DNA of 64,000 bases, from positions 181,099-245,098 of the forward strand of contig DHMX01000023.1 in NCBI GenBank assembly GCA_002406015.1. Direction: 5' to 3'. Positions 42,091-49,847 of this stretch are shown piece by piece. The notes under the pieces were generated by a model. That model was not told the origin of the DNA and did no database searches. It saw only the letters and a program-made list of their open reading frames with translations. The translations under genes were made by a program, and so were the position numbers. This stretch comes from Lachnospiraceae bacterium UBA4631 (lineage in GTDB: Bacteria; Bacillota; Clostridia; Lachnospirales; Lachnospiraceae). The number at the start of each line of letters is the position of its first letter. The first letter of the stretch is position 1.

Positions 42091-42924
42091 ATGGGTAAGG
42101 TAATACTTTGTAGTGCAAGACAGGCAGTGGTTCCTTATACATTTATGAATACCAAGGTAGAAGTCTATTCCTATGAGGAATTGTGCTTTTACATTTACAA
42201 TAATATCGCATTGCTGAACCCGGAACAGTTTCAGGGAAAGCTGGTGCAATGGCTGAAATCAGAGCTGGGTATGGAGGAGCTGGCAGTTACCGTCATGGAG
42301 AAGCTTGCCTCACAGGACACATTTACAAATATACTGGCTGCAATTCTTTCTGCCGGCGAATACTATAGTGAAAAAGAGGTACAGGCATTCGTCGAAAAAC
42401 AGAATCTGCTGGCATTACTGCCGGAGGAGGAGAAAGAAAAATTAAGGGCGGACAGCTTTTTAATGTATAAGCGGATGTTAAAAGCAATTTCCCTGTATGA
42501 TGATATTTTGCGAAGGGAAGCGGAAATTAAGGACCAGAATTTCTTAGGTAATGTCTACCATAATAAAGGAACCGCACTGGCTAAGAATATGGAGCTTACC
42601 AAAGCCAAGCTGTGTTTTTTGGAAGCATACCAGAGAAATAAGAAGCGGGCTTCGCTGGAGGCTTATGTGATACTTCGGCTGCTGGAGGCACCGAGGGAGA
42701 CCGTAGAGGAGGAGGCTAGGACCTTCGGCATGGAGGAGGCAGATTTCGTGCGGATAGCAGATAATCTGGAGGATGCCACCGAGGATGCGGAAAGTACTGT
42801 TGCTTATGTCCGTTATCAAAAGGCGGTTTATAACAAGGAGCATGGAGATTATGAAGCCTTTAATCAGCGGGTGGATATGCTGCTGAATCAGTGGAAAGAA
42901 GAATTTAGAGAGCAGGTTATATAA
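42091..42924 (+). CDS. Unknown helical protein with TPR-like repeat, DUF5717/5716 operon
   Basis: 277 residues, soluble, 9 bp after the DUF5716 gene. A small beta start (GKVILCSARQAVVPYTF) is followed by helices. YHNKGTALAKNMELTKAKLCFLEAYQRN (about 150-178) has the spacing and small-residue pattern of a TPR motif, with another helix pair after it. The C-terminal 90 residues are very acidic. I do not recognise the family. Its position between the ATPase-like protein and the membrane coiled-coil protein suggests an adaptor in one complex (inference). Confidence 0.6.
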   Translation: MGKVILCSARQAVVPYTFMNTKVEVYSYEELCFYIYNNIALLNPEQFQGKLVQWLKSELGMEELAVTVMEKLASQDTFTNILAAILSAGEYYSEKEVQAFVEKQNLLALLPEEEKEKLRADSFLMYKRMLKAISLYDDILRREAEIKDQNFLGNVYHNKGTALAKNMELTKAKLCFLEAYQRNKKRASLEAYVILRLLEAPRETVEEEARTFGMEEADFVRIADNLEDATEDAESTVAYVRYQKAVYNKEHGDYEAFNQRVDMLLNQWKEEFREQVI

Positions 42925-44082
42925 ATGGGATTATGGAAGCGTCTGGGTCGTTTGAGAAAAAGGCCGGAGCAAGAAGAAAAACAAGAACTGGAATCCATGA
43001 GTAATGCGGAGCAGGAGAGCCTGACAGAACAGGCAGAGCTGAATCACCATCTGGAGGTGATTGTGGATTCCACCTTTGAAATGGAAGATTTGAAGCGGGA
43101 ATACGAGATGGTGACTTCCTATTTTTCAGATATTCAAAAGATAGAACAAATGGAGCCGGGAAGTTTAAAAAGACTGGAGGAGGATGCCGGAAAGATTCTG
43201 ATGCTTGAGGAGCGGAAGAACAACTTTCAACAGACCCCGAAGCAGCTTCCGGCAGAACGATACCGCTTGATTCTGAGATTAGAGCCGGAGATTCCGGAAG
43301 CAATTCACAGGCTTGAGGAGCTGGAGAATATGCGTGGGAAAATTAAGCGGGATTTGGAATATCTGGAGGGCGAAAAAGGAGCCTTACAATATGAAGAAGA
43401 AAATTTGCAGCATAAGCAGTCCGTTCTTCGAAATGCGGCAATTGCCATCGGAGTTATACTGGTGCTTACCGTAGTGGCGTGTCTGATAGTGACGCTGCAA
43501 TTCGATGTAGAGCTGACAGTTCCCGGAGCTGCGGTTGCCGCAGCGTTGCTGGTAGTAGAGTTTTTCCTGTTTTTAAATTATAATCAGGCAAATACAGAAC
43601 GAAGTCTTTGCTTTCAGAAGCATAACCGGGCAATCCAATTGCAGAATAAGGTAAAGATTAAATGGCTGAATAACACTAATAATTTAGATTACCTGTATGC
43701 AAAATATGAAGTGAACACACAAAAAGAGCTTTCCTATGACTGGGAGCAGTATTGTAAGATTCGGGAAGAGGAACAGAAATACCAGAAAAATATGGCTGAC
43801 CTGAACGTGTATCAGGAGGAGGTTCTGACCGGCTTGAAAAAGGCAGGTGTCTATGATGCGGAAATCTGGTTACAGCAATTAGAAGCACTGGTCGATAAAC
43901 GTGAGATGGTAGAGGTAAAGCATTCCTTAAATGTCCGGAGACAGAAATTAAGAGAACGGATGAAGCAGAACGAGGAATCCCGGCAAAACAGCTTTGTCTG
44001 CGTCAAGGGTATTCTGACGGAGCATCCGGAATTAAAGGAACAGGCAAAGGAAGTGCTGACATCCTACCATATTGCGGTATAG
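42925..44082 (+). CDS. Unknown coiled-coil membrane protein, DUF5717/5716 operon
   Basis: 385 residues; the ATG directly abuts the upstream stop. Residues about 1-165 are highly charged with long heptad-type helix (EEQKELESM..., LQHKQSVLRN). Two membrane spans follow (about 173-191, AIGVILVLTVVACLIVTL, and 199-216), joined by a very short loop, then a second long charged helical region (about 225-385). So both coiled-coil arms face the same, presumably cytoplasmic, side. Family not recognised. As the only membrane protein of the operon it probably tethers the DUF5717/5716 complex to the membrane (inference). Confidence 0.6.
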   Translation: MGLWKRLGRLRKRPEQEEKQELESMSNAEQESLTEQAELNHHLEVIVDSTFEMEDLKREYEMVTSYFSDIQKIEQMEPGSLKRLEEDAGKILMLEERKNNFQQTPKQLPAERYRLILRLEPEIPEAIHRLEELENMRGKIKRDLEYLEGEKGALQYEEENLQHKQSVLRNAAIAIGVILVLTVVACLIVTLQFDVELTVPGAAVAAALLVVEFFLFLNYNQANTERSLCFQKHNRAIQLQNKVKIKWLNNTNNLDYLYAKYEVNTQKELSYDWEQYCKIREEEQKYQKNMADLNVYQEEVLTGLKKAGVYDAEIWLQQLEALVDKREMVEVKHSLNVRRQKLRERMKQNEESRQNSFVCVKGILTEHPELKEQAKEVLTSYHIAV

Positions 44083-44205
44083 ACAATGGCAGGACAAGGC
44101 AAGCATATGAAAAGCACTTGATTTTGCAGAATCATAGGTGTAGTCTGTAACAGATAAGGTTTACGAAAAATTATTAGAAATGCTGATAGATGTAGGAGGA
44201 GAAAG

Positions 44206-46848
44206 ATGCATAAGGAATTGGAAAAGACATACAATCCCCAGGAGATTGAAGAACGTATTTATAGTAAGTGGCTGGAAAAGAAATATTTTCATGCAGAGGT
44301 TGACAGGAGCAAAAAGCCTTTCACAATCGTAATGCCGCCACCGAATATTACCGGTCAGCTCCATATGGGACACGCACTGGATAACACCATGCAGGATATT
44401 CTGATTCGTTTCAAGCGTATGCAGGGATACAATGCCCTGTGGCAGCCGGGAACCGACCATGCCGCAATTGCAACAGAGGTAAAGGTAATTGAGGCATTGA
44501 AGAAGGAAGGAATCGACAAGCAGGATTTGGGACGTGAAAAGTTCTTAGAGCGTGTCTGGGATTGGAGAACCGAATACGGCGGACGGATTGTAAACCAGTT
44601 AAAGAAGCTGGGTTCTTCTGCCGACTGGGACAGAGAACGCTTCACCATGGATGAAGGAAATAATAAGGCTGTTACAGAGGTATTCTGTAAGCTTTATGAA
44701 AAGGGATATATATACAAAGGTTCCCGGATTGTAAACTGGTGTCCGGTATGTCAGACAACCATTTCCGATGCAGAGGTTATTCATGAAGAACAGGAAGGAC
44801 ATTTCTGGCACATTAATTATCCGGTAGTCGGAGAAGAAGGAAGATTTGTAGAGATAGCCACCACACGTCCGGAGACATTGTTAGGTGATACTGCGGTTGC
44901 AGTAAATCCGGAGGATGAGCGGTATCAGGATATTATCGGAAAAATGTTAAAGCTTCCTTTGACAGACAGAGAGATTCCGGTGATTGCGGATGCCTATGTA
45001 GATAAGGAATTTGGTACCGGTTGTGTGAAGATTACACCGGCACATGACCCGAACGATTTTGAGGTCGGCAAGCGGCATAATCTGGAAGAAATCAATATCT
45101 TAAATGATGACGCAACCATTAATGAGCTGGGCGGCAAGTATGCAGGTATGGACCGCTATGAAGCCCGGAAAGCAATGATAGCGGATTTGGATGCAATGGG
45201 ACTTTTGGTAAAGGTAGTTCCGCATACCCATATGGTAGGTACGCATGACAGATGTAAGACAACAGTAGAGCCATTGGTAAAACCACAGTGGTTTGTTAAG
45301 ATGGAAGAAATGGCAAAGCCGGCAAAGCAGGCAGTTGTAGACGGTAAGTTAAAGCTGGTTCCGGAACGTATGGATAAGACATACTATAACTGGCTGGATA
45401 ATATTCGGGACTGGTGTATTTCCAGACAGCTTTGGTGGGGACACCGGATTCCTGCATGGTACTGTCAGGACTGTGGAGAAACCATCGTGGCAAGAGAAAC
45501 TCCTTGTAGCTGTCCGAAGTGCCAGAGCCAGAATCTGAAGCAGGATGAGGATACTCTGGATACATGGTTTTCATCTGCATTGTGGCCGTTTTCAACCTTG
45601 GGATGGCCGGATAAGACACCGGAATTGGAATATTTCTATCCGACCAACGTATTGGTGACAGGATATGATATTATTTTCTTCTGGGTTATCCGTATGGTAT
45701 TTTCTGCGATTGAGCAGACCGGAGAATTACCGTTTTCTCATGTTCTGTTCCATGGTCTGGTTCGGGATGACCAGGGACGCAAGATGAGTAAGTCATTGGG
45801 AAATGGTATTGACCCGTTAGAGGTTATTGATAAATACGGAGCAGATGCATTGCGGCTTACGCTGATTACCGGTAACGCACCGGGAAATGATATGCGTTTC
45901 TACTGGGAGCGTGTAGAAGCCAGCCGTAATTTTGCAAACAAAATCTGGAATGCTTCCCGTTTCATTATGATGAATATGGAAAAGGCAGATACGGATTCGG
46001 TAGAGTTAAGCCAGTTAACACAGGCAGACCGGTGGATTTTGTCGAAGGTCAATACCTTGGCAAAGGAAGCAACGGAGAATCTGGAAAAATTCGAAATGGG
46101 AATTGCTGCGGATAAGATTCACAGCTTTATCTGGGAAGAATTTTGCGACTGGTATATTGAAATGGTGAAGCCAAGACTTTGGAATGATGAGGATGAAACA
46201 AAGGCAGCGGCAATCTGGACCTTAAAGACCGTATTAATTCAGTCTTTGAAGCTGTTGCATCCGTATATGCCATTCATTACGGAAGAAATCTTCTGCAATC
46301 TTCAGGAGGAAGAGGAATCTATTATGGTTTCAGAGTGGCCGGTATTCCGCGAGGAATGGAATTATACCAAGGATGAGGCAGCCGTAGACACCATCAAAGC
46401 TGCGGTTCGCGGCATTCGTAACATCCGTACGGAAATGAATGTGGCACCAAGCAAGAAAGCAACCGTATATGTAGTATCCGATAAGGAAGCGGTACGGCAG
46501 ATATTTGAGGATAGTAAGGTATTCTTTGCTACGCTTGGCTATGCCAGTGAGGTACACGTACAGGCAGATAAGAGCGGAATTGCAGAGGATGCGGTTTCTG
46601 TTTTGATTCATGATGCTGCCTTGTATATGCCGTTTGCGGAATTAGTTGATATTGAGAAGGAAATAGAGCGGCTGAAGAAGGAGCAGGGCAGACTGCAGGG
46701 CGAAATCAAACGTGCAAACGGAATGTTGAACAATCCGAAGTTTGTAGAAAAGGCACCGGCAGCGAAGATAGAAGAAGAAAAGAGCAAGCTGGAAAAATAT
46801 ACCCAGATGCTTTCGCAGGTGGAGGACAGACTGGAGCAGTTAAAGTAA
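44206..46848 (+). CDS. valS: Valyl-tRNA synthetase
   Basis: 880 residues, normal length. Class I motifs are PPPNITGQLHMGHAL (HIGH variant) and the KMSKSLGNGIDPLE loop; the editing (CP1) domain lies at about 190-340 and includes TTRPETLLGDTAVAV; the tRNA-binding coiled coil is at the C-terminus (about 810-880, KEIERLKKEQGRLQGEIKRA). SD AGGAGGAG. No T-box element is seen in the 123-bp leader, unlike many Firmicute valS genes, so it may be read from upstream or constitutively. Confidence 0.97.
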   Translation: MHKELEKTYNPQEIEERIYSKWLEKKYFHAEVDRSKKPFTIVMPPPNITGQLHMGHALDNTMQDILIRFKRMQGYNALWQPGTDHAAIATEVKVIEALKKEGIDKQDLGREKFLERVWDWRTEYGGRIVNQLKKLGSSADWDRERFTMDEGNNKAVTEVFCKLYEKGYIYKGSRIVNWCPVCQTTISDAEVIHEEQEGHFWHINYPVVGEEGRFVEIATTRPETLLGDTAVAVNPEDERYQDIIGKMLKLPLTDREIPVIADAYVDKEFGTGCVKITPAHDPNDFEVGKRHNLEEINILNDDATINELGGKYAGMDRYEARKAMIADLDAMGLLVKVVPHTHMVGTHDRCKTTVEPLVKPQWFVKMEEMAKPAKQAVVDGKLKLVPERMDKTYYNWLDNIRDWCISRQLWWGHRIPAWYCQDCGETIVARETPCSCPKCQSQNLKQDEDTLDTWFSSALWPFSTLGWPDKTPELEYFYPTNVLVTGYDIIFFWVIRMVFSAIEQTGELPFSHVLFHGLVRDDQGRKMSKSLGNGIDPLEVIDKYGADALRLTLITGNAPGNDMRFYWERVEASRNFANKIWNASRFIMMNMEKADTDSVELSQLTQADRWILSKVNTLAKEATENLEKFEMGIAADKIHSFIWEEFCDWYIEMVKPRLWNDEDETKAAAIWTLKTVLIQSLKLLHPYMPFITEEIFCNLQEEEESIMVSEWPVFREEWNYTKDEAAVDTIKAAVRGIRNIRTEMNVAPSKKATVYVVSDKEAVRQIFEDSKVFFATLGYASEVHVQADKSGIAEDAVSVLIHDAALYMPFAELVDIEKEIERLKKEQGRLQGEIKRANGMLNNPKFVEKAPAAKIEEEKSKLEKYTQMLSQVEDRLEQLK

Positions 46849-46891
46849 ATTACCATTTGTGAAAAAGGAGAGAGGGAAGGAGTATTAAAAT

Positions 46892-47806
46892 ATGGAACCA
46901 AATACTGAAAATATGCAGACAAATGTAAATCCGACACAGGGGGAATCAAAAAAACCATCAGGGACTCCAAGCTTAGTGCTGGGTATCTGTTCAATTGTGT
47001 TTTCCTGCGGAATCTTAGGTGTGATTCCGGGAATTATTGCAATCGTGCTTGGAAACAAGAATACACAGTATGATAAAAAGGCAAAGGTTGGTATGATTTT
47101 GGGAATTGTCGGAAGTGTACTGTCCTTGATTAGTATTGTTATCTGGCTGCTCATGGGAACGGCAATTCTGGCACCGCTACTTGTAAAAAATAATGTAACT
47201 GCCAATAGCAATACAAATACCTATACAGCAGAGTGGGATGACTGGATGACAGAGGATTTAACTGCAGAACCTATATCAACGATAGAAATTACGGAAAACA
47301 GTACGGAAAATAGTACGGAGGGCAGTACAGAAGCTGCAGGTAACGTGGTGGTAACGGATATAGAAGGATATACACCGGAATACGGAACCATGTTAATCGG
47401 TTCTGATGAAGTGGGATATACCTATGTACCGGATGATTTTTATGTATTTTCGGAAATCGGAGGCACCGGATTCGATAATTCGGTTCAGTACGGTAAGGGG
47501 CAGATGATTGTAGGCTTAAACTCCATGCAGACAGAATATAGTGCATATGATATGGCACAGGCATTTGCACAGGCAACCTATGATAATGAAGCGGTTGATT
47601 CAACTTCCATTGTGTTATCTACCGAGGAAATTAATGGTATTTACGGCTATACGATGATGGCATATTATCCGGCTGATAATTGCTTTTTATATACCTTTGT
47701 ATTTGACGGTACAGATGGCTTGGTACATTACAATTCCGTTGAATTTCCGGGTGACGGATATACGGATTTGTGGAAGACCGTATTTTATAATTATTATCTG
47801 AATTAA
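46892..47806 (+). CDS. DUF4190-type membrane protein with extracellular domain
   Basis: 304 residues. After a polar N-terminus, two membrane spans at about 28-52 and 70-95 with SLVLGICSIVF and KVGMILGIVGSVLSLI are the DUF4190 signature. A Thr/Glu/Ser-rich linker with repeated NSTE units (about residues 134-148) leads to an alpha/beta domain of about 145 residues, which would lie outside. The function is unknown. It is probably cotranscribed with valS or from an unseen promoter; spacing is 43 bp with an AGGAGAGAGG SD-like tract. Confidence 0.72.
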   Translation: MEPNTENMQTNVNPTQGESKKPSGTPSLVLGICSIVFSCGILGVIPGIIAIVLGNKNTQYDKKAKVGMILGIVGSVLSLISIVIWLLMGTAILAPLLVKNNVTANSNTNTYTAEWDDWMTEDLTAEPISTIEITENSTENSTEGSTEAAGNVVVTDIEGYTPEYGTMLIGSDEVGYTYVPDDFYVFSEIGGTGFDNSVQYGKGQMIVGLNSMQTEYSAYDMAQAFAQATYDNEAVDSTSIVLSTEEINGIYGYTMMAYYPADNCFLYTFVFDGTDGLVHYNSVEFPGDGYTDLWKTVFYNYYLN

Positions 47807-47853
47807 AAATGATGAATAAAAAAGCCATGAATAAAAACAGGCAGTTTCGTTAA

Positions 47854-47882
47854 CAATGTAGTTGTAACAAGTAATTACATTG
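47854..47882 (+). promoter_or_regulatory. Inverted repeat directly before the SD of the small Ser/Asn/Lys gene
   Basis: CAATGTA (47854-47860) and TACATTG (47876-47882) are perfect inverted arms, with an inner GTTGTAAC. The right arm touches the AAGGAGG SD. As RNA it could hide the SD; as DNA it could be an operator. Confidence 0.4.
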
Positions 47883-47897
47883 AAGGAGGACACAGGC

Positions 47898-48050
47898 ATG
47901 TCTAGTAACAATTATTCAAACGAAACTAATAGTAAGGATTCTACCAATAAGGCAAAGAATCAGGCAAGCAACAAGGCATCAAATAAGTCATCAAACAAGG
48001 CTTCAAATTCAACCAATAAGAGCAGTAATTCAACCAATGATTACGAATAG
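47898..48050 (+). CDS. 50-residue Ser/Asn/Lys-rich repeat protein
   Basis: A short gene with a very strong SD (GAAGGAGG), ATG at 47898 and TAG at 48048-48050. The product is almost only Ser, Asn, Lys, Thr and Ala, with short repeats of the type ASNK / SSNK / STNK in the middle and an acidic NDYE end. It is predicted fully disordered, with no Cys, no Trp and no hydrophobic segment. It has its own terminator downstream (48055-48107) and an inverted repeat upstream, so it looks like a real, well-expressed unit. I do not recognise the family; resemblance to small spore or nucleic-acid-binding proteins is only compositional. Confidence 0.65.
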   Translation: MSSNNYSNETNSKDSTNKAKNQASNKASNKSSNKASNSTNKSSNSTNDYE

Positions 48051-48054
48051 GCAT

Positions 48055-48110
48055 TAAGCCGAAAGCAGAAGCAGCAGGGGATTGTAACCTCTGCTGCTTT
48101 TGGCTTACAT
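48055..48110 (+). terminator. Terminator after the Ser/Asn/Lys gene
   Basis: Outer arms TAAGCC (48055-48060) with GGCTTA (48102-48107) and inner arms AAGCAGCAG (48069-48077) with CTGCTGCTT (48091-48099) form a long hairpin. The following T-run is poor, but the pairing is extensive. Confidence 0.6.
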
Positions 48111-48205
48111 AGGGAAACGGATATGCCAAGGTACGGGAGTGACACACATAAGCCCGCATATTGAATATGATAGAGTATAAGGAATATGGGGTGGTGAGGA
48201 ACTAC

Positions 48206-48517
48206 ATGCCAACCATTGAGAATATCAATATTCGCTATATTATCCAGAAAGCAGTTGCTGAAAATGCAATTATTATAGATGTAAGACAACAGGAAGCATT
48301 TTTAAAGGGGCATATTCCTATGGCAATGAATATTCCGTATGAAGATATTCAAGCCGGAAGGGCAAGAATCCCCAGAGGCAGGACACTGATTCTCTATTGT
48401 GAGAGCGGAACAAACAGCTTGCGGGCAGCGAGGATACTTGCGGAGGCAGGGTATCCTGTCATAAATACGGTTGGTGGAATACGACAATATAATAAGGAAT
48501 TAACGTTAAGCCGGTAG
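48206..48517 (+). CDS. Rhodanese-like domain protein
   Basis: 103 residues from the ATG at 48206 (GGTGAGG SD 8 bp upstream); an upstream ATG at 48161 is possible. It is a single rhodanese domain: IIIDVRQQEAFLKGHIPMAMNIPY and the active-site loop ILYCESGTNSLRAA with Cys as sulfur acceptor, then VGGIRQYNK. Sulfur transfer in the cytoplasm; partner unknown. The stop codon lies within a large hairpin. Confidence 0.85.
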   Translation: MPTIENINIRYIIQKAVAENAIIIDVRQQEAFLKGHIPMAMNIPYEDIQAGRARIPRGRTLILYCESGTNSLRAARILAEAGYPVINTVGGIRQYNKELTLSR

Positions 48518-48532
48518 CAATACCGGCTTAAC
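48505..48532. terminator. Perfect 12-bp hairpin at the end of the rhodanese gene
   Basis: GTTAAGCCGGTA-GCAA-TACCGGCTTAAC is a perfect 12-bp stem with a four-base loop containing the TAG stop in its left arm. No long T-run follows on either strand, so it may be a transcript-end stabiliser more than a classic terminator. Confidence 0.6.
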
Positions 48533-48539
48533 TTATGTG

Positions 48540-48568
48540 TTGACAGGCACGAAGCAGAAACGTACAAT
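48540..48568 (+). promoter_or_regulatory. Promoter of the RlmL-like methyltransferase gene
   Basis: TTGACA (48540-48545), 17-bp spacer and TACAAT (48563-48568). The leader has two small hairpins (GAATC/GATTC and TCAGAAT/ATTCTGA, ending about 48623). Confidence 0.75.
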
Positions 48569-48649
48569 AAAATAGAGTTACTAGGTGAATCATTAGAACG
48601 ATTCAGAATAAAACCATTCTGATACAATTAAAAGGAAACAGGTAAGAAG

Positions 48650-49828
48650 ATGAAAACATTAGAATTAATTGCACCCTGTCATTTTGGTCTGGAATCTGTG
48701 TTAAAACGGGAAATTCAGGATATAGGGTATGAAATTATACAGGTTGAGGATGGCAGAATTACATTTCGCGGTGATGAGACAGCAATTGTCCGGGCAAATG
48801 TATTTATCCGAACAGCCGAGCGGATTCTGTTAAAAGTGGGAAGTTTTCCGGCAAAGACCTTTGATGAATTATTTGAAGCAACGAAAGCATTGCCATGGGA
48901 GCAGTATCTGCCAAAGGATGGAAAGTTCTGGGTATCAAAGGCATCTACAAAGAATAGTGCATTATTTAGCGGTTCGGATATTCAATCGATAGTGAAGAAA
49001 GCAATTGTGGAGCGGTTAAAGACGATTTATCATGTTCAGTGGTTTGAAGAAACCGGAGCAGAATATCCGATACGTGTATTTATTAACAAGGATATGGTCA
49101 GCATCGGAATGGATACCTCCGGAATGTCATTACACAAGCGAGGCTATCGGCAGCTGGTAGGAAAGGCACCGATTTCTGAAACGCTGGCAGCAGCGTTAAT
49201 TATGCTGACACCATGGAAACGGGACCGGATTTTAGTAGACCCGTTTTGCGGAAGCGGTACATTTCCGATAGAGGCAGCTATGATAGGAGCAAATATTGCA
49301 CCGGGTATGCACCGGAATTTTACGGCAGAGGCATGGACGAATCTGGTGCAAAGGCAGCAGTGGGAGCAGGCAAGGGAAGAAGCAGAGGATAAGATTCTGC
49401 GTGATATTAAGATGAATATTCAAGGGTATGATATTGATTATCATATTGTAAAATGTGCCATGGAAAATGCAAAGGCAGCCGGAGTAGACAAACAGATTCA
49501 TTTTCAGCAGCGAAGTGTGGCAGAGCTTAGTAACCCGAAAAAATACGGGTTCATTATTACGAATCCTCCATATGGAGAACGATTGGAGGAAAAGGAGGAG
49601 CTGCCGGAGTTATATCGCATGATTGGAAAGAGCTTTGACCAGTTGGATACATGGTCTAAGTATATTATCACGTCCTATGATGAAGCAGAAAAATATCTGG
49701 GGAAAAAGGCAGATAAGAACCGAAAGATATACAATGGCATGATTAAGGCATATTTTTATCAGTTTATGGGACCGCGACCGCCAAAGCAGCCGCGGCAACC
49801 AGAGATAACCGAAAAATCAGAGAGCTAA
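48650..49828 (+). CDS. THUMP-domain 23S rRNA guanine-N2 methyltransferase (RlmL/YpsC-like)
   Basis: 392 residues. The N-terminal THUMP RNA-binding domain (about 45-160) starts after a ferredoxin-like segment; VDPFCGSGTFPIEAAMIGA is the SAM-binding motif (about 197-215), and IITNPPYGERLEEK is the NPPY catalytic loop. It methylates guanine N2 in 23S rRNA. Length and layout match the Firmicute single-domain version, lacking the second methyltransferase module (RlmK) of E. coli RlmL. Followed after 19 bp by the protease gene. Confidence 0.9.
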   Translation: MKTLELIAPCHFGLESVLKREIQDIGYEIIQVEDGRITFRGDETAIVRANVFIRTAERILLKVGSFPAKTFDELFEATKALPWEQYLPKDGKFWVSKASTKNSALFSGSDIQSIVKKAIVERLKTIYHVQWFEETGAEYPIRVFINKDMVSIGMDTSGMSLHKRGYRQLVGKAPISETLAAALIMLTPWKRDRILVDPFCGSGTFPIEAAMIGANIAPGMHRNFTAEAWTNLVQRQQWEQAREEAEDKILRDIKMNIQGYDIDYHIVKCAMENAKAAGVDKQIHFQQRSVAELSNPKKYGFIITNPPYGERLEEKEELPELYRMIGKSFDQLDTWSKYIITSYDEAEKYLGKKADKNRKIYNGMIKAYFYQFMGPRPPKQPRQPEITEKSES

Positions 49829-49847
49829 AACGGAAGAGGGATAACGA

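Noticed and set aside
44083..44205. T-box leader before valS
   Set aside because: Looked for the conserved antiterminator core and a terminator; neither is present in the 123 bp. The same holds for hisS and aspS.
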